A stretch of DNA of 64,000 nucleotides from Triatoma infestans (GCA_011037195.1 JAAEAF010000680.1:62001-126000), one strand, 5' to 3'. Shown: positions 45,480-57,967, counted from the stretch's first letter. Notes: generated by a model from the letters alone, not told the origin. Translations and numbers: made by a program.

Positions 45480-45720
45480 GACTTTGAGCAAATTCTGACG
45501 ATGGATGAATATCCGAGCCCTCATATATACAACCAAGTGTGAATCTACAGAAACATTTTGTTGAAGTGAACTCTCCACACGAACTTGGTGAATTTACTCT
45601 GACGATGGATGAATATCCGAAACCTGTCAGGAACAAAACTAATATGCATGCTATGACGGATAAAATACCGGATATTATCCAGTATTGTGGACCTAGCCAC
45701 ATTTTCAATAAAATTAAAAT
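45480..45720. repeat. Dispersed repeat with internal direct repeat (GACGATGGATGAATATCCGA)
   Basis: TCTGACGATGGATGAATATC occurs at about 45495 and again at about 45599. The second copy is followed by about 100 bp (GCATGCTATGACGGATAAAA, then ATTATCC.GTATTGTGGACC) that is related to the arm of the hairpin at 58195-58290. Diverged relatives lie near 37080-37130 and 56380-56460. Confidence 0.5.
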
Positions 45721-46589
45721 ATTTGATTTCTATATAGAAATTTTTTTTAAATAGAAGTTTTTAAAATGATACAATTTTAAAGATCCAGTTATAAAAAGTT
45801 TACGATGCTGAAATGTGAAATTTGCAATTGAGACTGTTTTTACTCATAATTTTCTAAATGTCAGAGAAAAGTTGTACAAAGTTTGACAGAAAATGCCAAC
45901 TAATGAAAACTAAAAGAGCATTGAGAAATAATTCAAATGATATCTGCCATAACTGACAGTTGCAAGATGCGTAGAATATGTTTTTCATCCCAACCCCTGA
46001 TGCATAACTACATTCCTATCCCCATCCTTCAATAATTAAAATACTATGGTTTTTCTAAAACTAGTATGAAGTTCTGAAATTCAATAAATAAAGCTGAAAA
46101 CCGAAAATAAATAGTCGAAAAAATTTAATGGGCTATTTTAAAAAAATTCAAAGGGAATTCTAGGCGAATCCTGCGACTTTTCCATTACGAGCGGTCATAT
46201 TTAACAGCACAGACAATTCCAATGATTCGAAATCCCTAACCATTGATTGTATGCTGTTGAAATTCTCGAGCATACAATATGGTTGAAGCATTAAGCGTTT
46301 AGTAGATTACAAAAATATTATACCCATTGTTCCAACTTACTTGATGAACCACAGATAAATTTCTGTTTTTTAATATATTTACTAATCCCCAAAACTGTTT
46401 AGAACTGATTCAAATTTGAAACTTAATAACAATAATTTTTTTTTTTTCTCGGCATATCAAAATTAATTCCTTAATTTTCTTTAAATATAAATCTTTAATC
46501 CATCTCATATTCTTATAATTCTGAAATAAATTTAAAAGTGCCTATTAATAAATAATTTAAAATTAACCGATCACTCGTTTCAATGGCAA

Positions 46590-46768
46590 TGTTGCACGCA
46601 CACGGCATGCCAGGTTCGCTCTTTCTTCTTAATACTAATACAAGAACAAATTCTATTATTTAATAATCAACAATACCCGCTTTATTTTTATTTTGCAATG
46701 TTTTCTACATATAACTTTTTTGCACTGCCACCTCGATTATAATATCGAACATAATCTAAAACCTAACA
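46590..46768 (-). repeat. BEL/Pao 3' LTR
   Basis: 179 bp, beginning TGTTGCACGC and ending CCTAACA on the plus strand. It is flanked outside by GGCAA. Differences from the other LTR are concentrated near both ends. Confidence 0.9.
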
Positions 46769-46789
46769 TCCTCCCACCTTGAGTTGGCG

Positions 46790-49017
46790 GAAAGACGACT
46801 CAACCAATCCTCTTCCTTCTCATAAATCCAATTTCTCAGGTATCTTCACCGTACGTCCACTTCTGGTCGAATATTCAGTGACACGTTCCTCAACCTGTTC
46901 AATAGATGGAGTCTCCCGCTTGGACCTTGGTCTTCTTAAGTTGTCTAACCTTTCCGAGTGTGATGATACTTCCAAAGGAAAGATTCTTTGTGTAGGTCGA
47001 AGCAGCTCTGACGTGGCGGTCTGCAAACGGACCAAACGTGAGATATTCTCTTTTCCTGGAAGAATTTCTATGACGCGCCCCAAACGCCACTCCATGCGTT
47101 TCACATTATCACAACCGATAAGCACAATATCTCCAACGGCGATCTGTGCATATGCAGTTTTAATATCAGGTCGTTGAATGAGCAAGCCCAAGTATTCGGA
47201 TCTGAACCTTTTACGAAGATCATTCCTTAGCCTCCTTCTATATTTCAGTCTCCTGTTAAGAATGTTTTCATCTACAGCATCTAAGTCAGGAACACCAAAG
47301 GTACGAATATCTTGAATGAAAAGAGCAGGTGACAATGGGGCGAGTTCACCACTGCTCTCGGATATATAGGTGAGGGGTCTTGAATTCATTATTGCCTCTG
47401 TATCGCAGAGAACTGTACTCATTTCCTCAAAGGTTAAATGGGTTCTGCCAAGAACCTTCCTTAAGATTTGCTTCATAGACCGTACCAACCTTTCCCAAAA
47501 ACCACCCCACCATGGTGCTGTGGGGCGGTTGAATCGCCACTCTATTTTTCTTGCCGTACTATACTGAAACACTTTGTCCCAATCCACTGATTCCAGCGAA
47601 TTTGAGGCGCCAAAAATTAGTGCCGTTATCACTATAAACTGTGGATGGTCTCCCTCGTCTAGCAACAAATCTTCTAAATCCTTGTAGAAACACCTCGGTT
47701 GAGACAGAAGACAAAAGCTCTAAATGTACGGCTCTATACACCGCATAAGTAACGAGGCAAATCCAGGCTTTGGACCCTTCCTTTAAAAACAGTGGTCCAG
47801 CCAAATCGATACCCCAGTCTCGAATGCAGCTGAATCTCTGATTCGATTTTCTGGTAAAGGAGCAGTGGATGCATCCAATCCCTTACCCTCATACCTGATA
47901 CAGACAGAGCATTTCGATAAAACAGATCTTATTGCTCTTCTGGCGTTCAAGATCAAGTAATGTTCTCTTAGAATATTTAATAAAATTTGTGAACCCGCAT
48001 GTGATGCTTTCAGATGTTCTGTTAATATTAGAATCTCTTAACAACTGGATGATTACAAGGTAAAACCACAGGCCGGCGGAAATCTGCATCTTTTCGATAA
48101 ATAATCTTTGTCTTCAACCTAATCAATCCTTCTTTATCCTTATATGTATTTAATGTCTTTAGTCTCTTATCATCTCCACTCGAGAAAGACTCCTTCTGAA
48201 TAAACAGAACGATCTTCTTTTCCGCAGCTCTTATTTCTTCAGAACTTAATTCTTCAACTTTCCTCGGATGGTTCGCTACTACACATTTATGTAAGAATCT
48301 TCGAACCCAAGCTACCATACGTACCATCTTGTCAAAATTGGAGAAATATCTAGAGTACCAGCGAAGACCATGATAGCTACAGTGCTGATTGTTCTCTTCA
48401 CTGTTTAAATCACGCCAATCACATTTCTTTGTTTGCTTTATAGGTCTGTCACTAACATAATTGGTTATGGTCACATCGGTCTTCCTCTTTTTTTGTGAAA
48501 CAGCACCTTCATCATATATCATAATAGAAGAAGGCCATTTTTCGTAAGCCTTTCTGAGCCACTGCGGGCCCTCCCACCATCTCGATAAAAACAATTGTTT
48601 AGGTAAACATCCTGTAGATAGCAGATCCGCTGGATTGTCACAACCTGGAATGTGTTTCCAGGAGTGCGTCTTCGTTAGACTCCTTATTTCTCGTACACGA
48701 TTGTTAACAAAGACTGACCATAATTCTTCTCTTTGGATCCACGCCAAAACAGTTGTAGAATCTGTCCAAAAATGAGATTCTACATCTTCCCATTGAAGTC
48801 CTTGGAGTACCGAATTATACAATCTGCTTCCCACAGTTGCTGCTATTAATTCTAAATGAGGAATGGAACTTGTTTTGTGGGTGTTACCCTTGACTTTGCA
48901 GCCAACAGATGCGTTCTAATCCCTTCTGCAGTTTGCAATCGAACGAACACCACAGCAACACAACCCTGAAGGCTAGCATCACAAAATGTATGTATACTAA
49001 GAAACCAACGTTCAATT
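46790..49017 (-). pseudogene. BEL/Pao RNase H and integrase
   Basis: After the inserted element the frame resumes with RWFLSIHTFCDASLQGCVAV, the start of the RNase H-like region, and continues with SHFWTDSTTVLAWI and HIPGCDNPADLLSTG (48834-48028). The integrase zinc end and core follow: AWICLVTYAVYRAVHLELLS, YSDNGTNF, APWWGGFWERLVRSMK and NSRPLTYIS (47804-46820). The C-terminal tail ends at 46820. RNase H removes template RNA, and integrase inserts the cDNA. Frameshifts near 47560 and 48040 break the frame. Confidence 0.85.
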
Positions 49018-49022
49018 CTTAT

Positions 49023-50455
49023 TGTGGAGTATTTAGTTGTAAATAATCCACTTGCTGGAGATTGGGATTCAGGTGGACTGGAAATAAGAATTAGCCTTTT
49101 TATCATTCATTCAACTATACATTTATTTCTTGTCACTACTTCACATAAAGGCGATGATAACCCAAATCCTAGTCTTCAGCGGGCAACGTTGTTGTTCAAC
49201 GCACTGGTAATGGACTGGATTATGCTATAGTAGCACATGCAGATCCTAGTACTGGTGTCGGAAACGGCAGATGTAGAAGCAAGCCCCTACAATCCGGTTT
49301 CTTAATAGTGGAGGACCAGTTCTAACCTGAGAATAGATTAGAATAATGTTAAATGAGAAATGTAATAACCCTTGAAAATCACCTTTTGTTATTAAAGAGA
49401 ATAAAGAAATTGAATAAAATATGGTCTTGTGATAATATTATTAAGTTTTACGTGAAGAATCAGCAATAGGGCATGTAACCCTAGATAATGTATTAACACA
49501 GGTTTAATTAACACTTATTTAAAATAGTAAACGGGGAAATACCTGAGAATGAGGCTTCCCAAATCACAGCTCTAATGGAGTAGGCTATTAGAGTTGACTG
49601 CACACACTGTTGCTAGTTGTAATATTCAGCTACCAAGGTTCTGGTATTAATGGTTCCTTGAAACACTTGGATGTGCAATATTAGAAATAGTCCACAATAA
49701 ATGTAATAATACTTGTATTACAGTGGTGATAGTGCCAGTTGAGTTGAGGAAGTCGGTGGCGAAAGTATTGCGCAATATGGTTGATTGCGTCGTTTAAGTT
49801 AATAATTAACAGCAAATAAGTCAGACACGATCCCAGGTTTTAGGATAGAATAATAGTAATAATAATAACCCAAAGGTGATAAGGATGGGTAGGATATAAA
49901 AGGCTGACTTACCGCTTCAGAAATTAGTCCACCTGTACTAAATTAGTCCACCTGTAAATAATTACGTGAATTATATATTTCCTCCTGAAGATATTAATGG
50001 CACAATGAAGAAGATGATTCTGATTCAATAAAAAGAAGCCGCCTTGCAGAAAACGTGCTGGTGAAAAAAGCAATATGGCGTTGAGCCCAAAATTAATTAA
50101 GTGCAACAGGTGCCGTAACAGAGTGCAAGACTAGAGTTCTCAAACTACACTGACGCGGAACAAGGTGTGTTCCCTTGAAGAATAATATGCCTGATGAATT
50201 AGACAAGTTAGGCAACATGATTCTTAAGTATAATCGAAAGAAGTGCATCGCACACTTATTTAATTTGACATTTAATAAATGATGTAAATTGAATCAAAAC
50301 ACCATTGAGATAAATCTAACTAATATAAAAATTAATAGAAAATAAAGATGACTAACCTAACAGTGTGGCCAGTCAACTGTCTGTATAAGAAAAATGGGAG
50401 TTCCCCTCCAAAGGAAGTATCCCGTTTATATCAATTCGCGTAGTAATACGCGACA
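49023..50455. mobile_element. Probable solo LTR (1433 bp) inserted in BEL pol
   Basis: The insert starts TGTGGAGTATTTAG and ends TACGCGACA, so it has TG...CA termini. CTTAT flanks it at 49018-49022 and 50456-50460, an exact 5-bp duplication. It divides BEL pol between the RT and RNase H parts, with the host sequence continuous on both sides after one duplication copy is removed. No open frame is present. A GAGAATAAAGAAATTGAATA stretch near 49399 may be a poly-A signal. These features fit a solo LTR left by recombination, of a family with long LTRs not otherwise seen here. Confidence 0.7.
50437..50452. repeat. 16-bp palindrome at the solo-LTR end
   Basis: CGCGTAGTAATACGCG has 6-bp arms around GTAA, 3 bp from the right end of the inserted element. 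Confidence 0.8.
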
Positions 50456-51955
50456 CTTATATTCTTCAGTAGTGAGAGCTCTTCGCACCAATGTATAAAT
50501 TCATTCTTAGATGTAGCGTCAACTTCGTCATCCCAAGAAACTCCATTTTTCCACATCTTTTGCAGTAATATCTTGGGGAAAAGGAGAACAGGACTAATAA
50601 AACCGATAGGGTCGAAAACCTTATGAGCTATAGAAAGAATTGTTCTCTTCGTAATAAGGCCTAATTCGAATCCATCAAGCCATTCCAGATTCACCTCCAA
50701 ACTATCCGTCCGTAGGTCCCAAATCATTCCCAAAACAGATGGTCTTACCACGAGTTGATTCTGCTCACAGGTGTATTGCCAACCTCTAAGATTAAATTTT
50801 CCTTCGGCCATTACTGCTCGGGCTTCTCTAATAAATTGTGGCAGCTCACGTTCGTTCTCAAGACTGGTTACAATATTATCCACATAAATATTCTGCAATA
50901 ATCTCTTCATCAGTTGTCGATCATATCGTGGATTCTCAAGTGCTCTCTGCAAGTGTAACTCAAGTACCACGAGTTAAAATGGACTACATTTAGCTCCGAA
51001 AACAACTCTTGTGTGACGGAATGTCTTATTTTGGTTCCCATCTTCAGGCTTCCACCAAAGGAATCTCAAGTAATCTCTGTCCGAAGGTTTGATGCTTATT
51101 TGGAGGAAAGCCTTCTCAATATCTGCAATAATACCAAATCTTTTTTCTCGAAAACGCAGAAGTAAAGTCGGTATAAGTTCAATTAGGTTTGGATCACTCT
51201 CCAGGCACTGGTTTAACGATGGTGCGGTCTTTTCTCTCGCAGAGGCATCTTTGTTGTACTGTTTTCTTTCATAACGGGTCTGTGGGGCAAATAACATCCT
51301 ACATCTATCTTCTCGTCCGAAATTTCTTCAATAATGCCAAGTTTTTCCCATTCCTGCAGAACTTCGTCATACATAGTAAATAAATCAGCTGACCGTAGTC
51401 TTTTGATTGTGGACTCCAATCTTTTCAAAGCTAATGTTTTGTACATAGGTAGAGGTAGATGATCTTCTGACCAGGGAAGGGATACTTCGTAACGTCTTCG
51501 TTGACAACAACAGAATTTTGAAAGTTCCTCTTCGTCTGAACCTCTCTTGATATTTTATCTCGCTGGGAGGTGGGATCAGTAATGCCCATTACATCCAAGC
51601 TCCACAGATCTGAAATTGAGGCTTCTTTCACAAACATGGAGGTCACCACCATCGCCACATTCTCTTTTTCCTTGTCAGTTGGCGTTTTTCCCATCGAAGT
51701 CCAACCAAGTAGAGTTTCCATAGCTATTAATCCACAATCCAACAAGTTTCGTCGCCCAGTAAACAATTTACCAGCTACGTCTGCTCCTAAGAGAATTTCG
51801 ATAGGTCCGGGATGTTCTATATCAATGAGGGATATCTCCAGAGACGTCAATTCATTTATCCAAGGTCCCTTCCTCAAAGAAGGAATATTTCCACAAATGA
51901 CCTGTTGATCTAATGCTTCGAAATTACAACGGAAACTGTTGTTCAAATTACCCAA
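50456..51955 (-). pseudogene. BEL/Pao protease region and reverse transcriptase
   Basis: Frame 51955-51431 has GPIEILLGADVAGKLFTG and GLIAMETLLGWTSMG, the DUF1758-type aspartic-protease region of BEL elements. Frames 51446-51213, 51297-50974 and 50970-50431 carry the RT: IADIEKAFLQISIKPSDRDY, LRFLWW, and then NIYVDNIVTSLENEREL with the YVDN form of the active-site box common in BEL/Pao. The RT ends at the insertion boundary (LSLLKNI). Two or three frameshifts are present. Confidence 0.85.
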
Positions 51956-52389
51956 TTCAACCTTATAACAGGTGTCCTTGTTGCTGTCTTCACTCCCCCA
52001 AAAAGTGAGTGTGCTATTTCGACCTCTCTAACAGGTGTATATCCCATGCGAACAGCTGTGCTTTTCAGAATATAAGATCTCTGAGATCCAGTATCTATCA
52101 TGCTCTTACGCGAGAAAATGATTGGGACCCTTTCAAGTTTACAACCAAAGTTTGTAAAAATACCGTATGAGGTTCTGACATACTTGCCAAAGTTACAGAC
52201 TTTGACTCTTCATTTTCTTTCTTCTCTTCCCGATCTGTCGATTTTGAGGCCGTGGTTTTATGTTGTAGCACATTAAAACAGCATGCCCCTTACTACAAAT
52301 GATACATTTTACTACTACTTTGCATTGGCTTATAAGGTCCCTTTTTGAAACATCTGAAACAACAGCCTTTTTCCCTTAACAAATTTTGC

Positions 52390-53490
52390 TTATTAGCCAA
52401 TATCATTTTTTGTGCCTTGAAACAAATTCGAGGCTTCATGCTGATCTCCACAAAAAATACAAATTACTTTATTATTCTCAAAATTAGTAATAAGAAGTCC
52501 TGCTGCAGTAGGCTCATGTTCTTTTGAAACAATGTGTTTTTTCTTAATTTTAAGTTCATTATTTAGTCCAAAACCGGTTGTAGCTAATTTAATTCGTTCT
52601 TCAGTTTCAACCTCGTTCTTTAAAAATATCATTAGACTTTCTAGTTTATCCCTGGACTCTGTGGTTATAGTAGAATTTGAACTTCTTTGCCAGACTCTTA
52701 ATAGTTCTTCAGGCAAACAAGACTCTACCAGAGGGAAAAGCATTGCTGCACACCAAGTGTCTCTCTAACGCTTGTGTATGAGACACCAAATTATCATAAA
52801 GGGTGCCTAAGGGCATCAATGCATCAGCACTGGAAGCATTCTGTAACACCAACTTCAAGAGTTCTCTTATGTACACCTCAACTAATAATTCTTCCCAACC
52901 AAACCGGGACTTGAGGCTATCAAGAGCTTTTTTATAATTCTGACTAGTAGGTGGGAAACTCTCGATTACCTCCCTAGCTCGAGAGCCCTTCACAGTGGCC
53001 TGTATAAGGTATTGGAATTTATCTTTAGGAGCAATATCGGGGTCAAGATCAATTTTTTCAAACTGACTCCAGAAATGCAACCATTCTTTAATGTCACCAC
53101 TAAATTTTCTTAATTCTAATTTAGGCAATTAAATTTTCTTTTATTGTCAGCGCTAATATTACTGGAAGTATCATCACTATTCTTATCTAGATCTGAAATA
53201 ACTTCATTAGTACTAACCTGAACTTCTAAAAACTTTCGTTGATACGTCTCAGCCTTCATAACTTCTTCTTCTAATTCTTGTTCGTCTCCGTCGAGTTTCA
53301 GGTTAACGATAGCTGTGTCCAGTTTCAATAATTCTTCATTCTTTTTCTGTAGCATCATTAAAGATACCTGTATATTCTTCTTATTTATTTGTTCACCTTT
53401 CAGTTCTTCTTCGATGGAATGAACAGTTCTAGTAAATGTTCCCCTAACCACCGATCTCAATTTAACAAACTGATTCAATTCTTTTTCCAT
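52390..53490 (-). pseudogene. BEL/Pao gag with frameshifts
   Basis: The start is probably 53490 (MEKELNQFVKLRS). The first frame to 53116 is a coiled-coil-rich N-terminus. A one-base shift near 53128 leads into PKLELRKFSGDIKEWLHFWS and DKFQYLIQAT, the conserved gag core (DUF1759-type) of BEL elements. A second shift near 52743 leads into a frame to 52393 with a zinc-knuckle start, CIFCGDQHEA. Gag forms the particle shell and binds RNA. Confidence 0.8.
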
Positions 53491-53544
53491 TTTCACGAGT
53501 CTAAAAAACACCAATTATAAAGCAAACAACAAAAAAAATCAAAA

Positions 53545-53562
53545 GTCCTGTCGCGGTCGCCA
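53545..53562 (-). other. BEL/Pao primer-binding site
   Basis: The minus strand reads TGGCGACCGCGACAGGAC 8 bp after the LTR end. The TGG start, complementary to a tRNA CCA end, is the usual hallmark. Confidence 0.7.
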
Positions 53563-53570
53563 CTTATTAA

Positions 53571-53748
53571 TGTTGCATGCACCGGCATGCCAGGTTCGCT
53601 CTTTCTTCTTAATACTAATACAAGAACAAATTCTATTATTTAATAATCAACAATACCCGCTTTATTTTTATTTTGCAAAGTTTTCTACATATAACTTTTT
53701 TGCACTCCCCCTTCGATTATAATATCGAACATAATCTAAAACCTAACA
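53571..53748 (-). repeat. BEL/Pao 5' LTR
   Basis: 178 bp, from TGTTAGGTTTTAG to GCAACA when read on the minus strand. It is about 97% identical to the 3' LTR at 46590-46768. It is followed by the primer-binding site at 53545-53562. Confidence 0.9.
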
Positions 53749-54039
53749 GGCAACCTTTAGTTTAAATAGAGAATTTTCGATTTTTAAAGTTTAATTATAT
53801 CATAATGAGCATTTTTGTTTTATAACTTAGAAATTGTCCTTTCTAAGTAATAGCTAAAAAAAAATAAATGAATAAAATAGTCACATCTTAAGAAAAACAT
53901 GCACAAATACAGAAACTAGTGATGATGGAGAGTACTGTAAGCCATGACAGTTGATGTTCGACGGAAGGAAAAGATAAATATTTTAAAGAGATTTCATTAA
54001 TTTAATAATAATAGTAAGAAGTAGAAGGCTTAGGTGGAA

Positions 54040-54255
54040 AAGGGAAGGAATTAGTGGTAGCGCGTTCAATTCCCTCGCGGAGGAGCCACATTCAGGTCCA
54101 GTGCTTACCCTTAGATTTTTTGTCATCCTAAGAGCATCTACAGCTCACTGTCCGGCAATGAAGATGCCTGTGACGAGCGAACACTACTTCGGTGTTAGAG
54201 TGCACCGAGAATGCTCCGGACGCAAATGTCCTTACATGTTGAGACTAAAAAAATA
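54040..54255 (+). repeat. tRNA-derived SINE copy
   Basis: GAATTAGTGGTAGCGCG gives the A-box-like start and CATTCAGGTCCAGTGC a degraded B box. The body carries CCCTTAGATTTTTTGTCATCC-type text, CAGCTCACTGTCCGGCAATG and GTTAGAGTGCACCGAGAATG, followed by CTCCGGACGC. Parts of this body recur near 61430-61500 and 61850-61930. Confidence 0.55.
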
Positions 54256-55077
54256 GTGTGGATATTATTAGCAATAATAAATAATATCAATACCAGATGA
54301 GTTAATCAACGATCGCTGGTTCAATAGAGGAAGAACTTGGAGTTCTTGGCGGCCGCCTAAGTTAGTATAAAGTGAAGAAAATAAGAAAAATATTAGTAAT
54401 AATATTAATTAATAATGTAACTTTAGGAAAACGTAGGCATAAACCTATAGACAAAGGTCCCCTATATTCTTCATGTAAGTAGGTAATAAATAGTCCACCG
54501 AGTTACATTCGGTAAATGGAAAAATATAAATAATTTTAGAAAATGTTAGTGATTTTAGCTTAAAATAGTGTATTTTGGTGCAGTGAAATGAACTTAGAAT
54601 CTGAGGGACTAATTACTTGAGTTAAATGATATCCCAAGACAAAAGGGCAGGTAAAAAAAGACCGTTCTAAACTCCCTCCAGACATACCACCATTATTTGA
54701 TCAGGTCATTATTGAAGAGTCATATTCAACCAGTATCATCCGTGTCAGAACAGTCACTCTCTTAACTTCAGAGCCAGTAATAAGACATTTGAGTTTAAAA
54801 TCAATCTAGCTGAGGAGTATTTAAGTGTAAGAGTTTTTGTATATGTATATTATAAGCTTACAACATTTATTACAATTAACTTGTAATTGTAATTCGATTA
54901 TTTTACATTGTTTGGTAAATCAATTATAGTCAAATTATTTATTATAAAAGTGGCTCTTGTTACTTGTTTCTTAATACGATCTCTCTTCTCTAAAACATAC
55001 AACCACACCACAAAAGCCCTTTCAACCACGTCCGCTACACGACATACAACATATCTACCAAACACATTAAACTATAC

Positions 55078-55271
55078 AAATGTGTAATAGTTATGAGCAT
55101 GGACTCGTATTGGGAGGTTCCCAGTTCGAGAACCGCTTATAACTGCTAAATTTATATCGTTTAAAAAGTGTTAATGGTAAAGTATGTTTTTCCACACCCC
55201 TGTGGAACTACCTAATTTGTGGTAGTTGGACGTTAAACGCGTCTGAAAAAACGTATTATTTTACTTTACTT
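55078..55271 (+). repeat. SINE copy related to 45097-45309
   Basis: GTTATGAGCATGGACTCG and GGAGGTTCCCAGTTCGAGAA give the A and B boxes. The body AAAGTGTTAATGGTAAAGTA, CCTAATTTGTGGTAGTTGGA and CGTTAAACGCG matches the other copy, and the tail is TTTTACTTTACT. Target duplication is unclear. Confidence 0.7.
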
Positions 55272-56369
55272 GTACATATACATAGAAACATATGTACTGC
55301 GTACTTACATAAACATAATCACACACACACATATAGTAGATATCCTTCCTATCTTTGCATCTCGCTGTTTATCAAGACATCATGAAGCCTGAACCTGATC
55401 GACGACCATCAGAATGAAAAAAAATCTCTGTTGTGGAGCCCTAAATTTTCACTTTCTCTTAGATTTTTTTAAGAGAAAGAATTGCGAAATTGGTTTTGTT
55501 CAATGTGAAGAATCAATTCAATTCATATTTTGAGGGCCCTGTATGAAACTAATGTTTTTAGCAAAAAATCATTTGTACATGTTATGTGTGTGAGAACAAA
55601 TATCTTAAAAAAGAAAAAAAAATCACAGAAATTTGAATTTCAGTTCCGGTACGAAGAAGGTTTGATCAAAGTTAGTCACCAAAAAAAGTTTTTGAGAAAG
55701 CAAAGTTAGTCCCAAGGTTTTTGGGCAATGTATTTGAAAGGTTCTGGGGGAGCAGTGAGTTCAGTTCCCCCTAAAGGCCATTTCGAAGTACCATTTGGTT
55801 CTAAGAAGGATAATTTATTGAGGAAAATAAATAACAAATCCGAAGAAAATGGGTTAACCGGAAGGTGATTTTACAGAATCTGTTTTTTAAGTTTTTTGCA
55901 TATTTTCTTGAAAACGCTCCAAAAATTTGCCTATATCATATTTATTTTCGTATACAACATATTCTCATAGGTATGTAGGTAACCTATGAACACCTGTAAA
56001 TGAAAAATATCTCCGAAAAATTCATGTTAGCAAGTAATGGCCGATCTGATAACTAAAGGCTTCTCTCTATAAAAATTAGGCTCAGCAATAAAAGTATGGA
56101 ACCATGACCTGGTGAGAATCAGGGGAAGTATTTTAGCTAAAATTTCGATTTTAAGAAAATTTTTCAATCAGTACAATGAGAATTGCATGAGAAAGTTATG
56201 TAACTTTTTCAGGCTGAATTATTTTTTAACATTAGGCCTACCTATTATAAAATGTACAATTCTCGTTGTGGTTGGTTCCACGGAACTGGAAAGCATATTT
56301 TCCCTGATAGCCTGCTTCTTTCAGTATTTTAACTGAATTTGCTCTGTGCAAGTCTAGGTTATCACACTG

Positions 56370-56465
56370 TTTTGACAAAAACATCCTGATGATGGGCGAA
56401 ACCGATCGATGATCACAAAAAGAAGCAGGCTATCATGGAAAATATCCGTGATGTGGAATTCTCAT
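56370..56465. repeat. Dispersed repeat, diverged relative of 45600-45700
   Basis: CCTGATGATGGGCGAAACCG, then AAAGAAGCAGGCTATCATGG and AAAATATCCGTGATG. A similar text (GAAGCAGGCTATCACGGAAA) lies at about 37100 and a shorter one near 9530. Confidence 0.4.
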
Positions 56466-57967
56466 TTAATTGAAGAAATTGTAAATTTTTTCATAGTGGT
56501 TATTTATTTATTTTACCGTCCACCGGGAAATATCATGTTTCCTACTGTTACATTCCAAACATATAATATATGGGAAGGGTAAACAAAAATGTAATAAATA
56601 TTTTTTTTTCGATTTTTATTTTTATTTGTTTTTAAATACGATGAGTTCATGTACTTGAACAAGGTACCCCATTAAAAATAATACAAAAAATTGTATAAAT
56701 TGTAAATTATAGGCCAATTCTATAATGCCGTTTTCTTAATGGACATTAAATTTATAATCTTTTTTTTTATTTTTATTTTTTAAATTTTTTTGGTAATAAC
56801 AAACGTAAATATCTATTACAGAATTATAAATAACCATTTTTATATAATTTACATTTGATTAGGTAAATATTGAAAACGAAATTTTTTTTTATTTTTTGGA
56901 CCAACAAATGACTTTTATTAAAAGATAAGATATATTTATTTTTTGACTTTTTTTTTTGTTCATAATACAAATGGACTTATGTTTTTTTTGTTGTTAATTC
57001 CATAAAGATAATTTCATGCTAAGAGTATATACATTTTTTTTTTGTTTCTATTACATCAACTTGTTAATTACAACTAGTTCATCTTTATTTAGTCTTTCTG
57101 AAAAAATCGTCCATACAATAATGGAATAACATGCAACAAATGCACCACTTTTTAGAATTTTTTTTGCCTACTAAGTATTTACTTTTTTATTTTATTAATT
57201 TTAAATAAATACATAATATACATATAGGTATTTATGTAAGTTAAATTTTATCTTCATGTGGTAGAAAAAGTGATCGGCCATATATATCAAATCGATAAAA
57301 CTTATTATTATTTTTTTTTTAATATTTGAGCCGTTAGAAAATTTTAAAAATAATTTTTGAAAGTCTAAAATCAAAGTGTAAGGAACAGTTTTTTATTTTT
57401 TAAATGTATAGAAATTAATTTTAGAAATTTCTTCATGTAAGAAGTTAAATTAATGATAGTAATAATTTAATAAATACTACTACAGAAATACATTTTATGA
57501 TTAATCATTAAGTTCAGCTTTTCCCCAACTTTATAGTACTTGCAATCCTCTAATATTATAAAACATGATGTCATATTAAGTCGAGAAGAGAACAATGGGG
57601 AGCTCATAGGATGACTTTTTTATGCTGAGAAAACATCTTTGTAATTTTTATAAATGAGAAACCAAAATAAGGACAATATTTATGGAACTCGAAAAAATTT
57701 AATTCAGAGTAAAAACTGTTTGGGACACTTTTTAATCAGTATTTATTTTCCAGAATCATACACTTGTTTTTAGGACTGGTTGAACTTGTTTAGTTACATT
57801 AAAACTGTTTATTATATATATATATATATAAATCTTGCTTGATAAGATAACCTCCGGCCGCATAAGCCTACTGTATTGCAGGATTTTGCATCTATTAATT
57901 ACGCCACCAGCACAGTATGGCTTCTCTGGGTCCTAAGCATAGTTTAAAATTTAAGAGGCTTATTAGT

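Larger units (their letters stand above)
44571..46584. other. Intergenic DNA between Bap170 and the BEL element
   Basis: It contains a palindromic repeat copy (44620-44700), a SINE with target duplication (45097-45309) and a dispersed repeat (45480-45720). The rest is AT-rich without a recognisable gene. Confidence 0.6.
46590..53748 (-). mobile_element. BEL/Pao LTR retrotransposon with target duplication
   Basis: A 7.2-kb element on the minus strand. Its LTRs are 46590-46768 and 53571-53748. The flanking GGCAA at 46585-46589 and 53749-53753 is an exact 5-bp target duplication. An 18-nt primer-binding site (TGGCGACCGCGACAGGAC, plus-strand 53545-53562 reversed) lies 8 bp inside the 5' LTR. Gag, aspartic-protease region, RT, RNase H and integrase follow in BEL/Pao order. 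Several frameshifts and a 1433-bp insertion (49023-50455) make it inactive. The LTRs differ at about five or six positions, which suggests a fairly recent arrival. Confidence 0.9.
53754..57967. other. Intergenic AT-rich DNA with SINE copies
   Basis: It contains SINE copies at 54040-54255 and 55078-55271, a degraded palindromic repeat near 55454-55500 (TCTCTTAGATTTTTTTAAGAGA), and a dispersed repeat near 56370-56460. From 56,500 it is very AT-rich with many poly-T runs. No gene is recognised. Confidence 0.6.
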
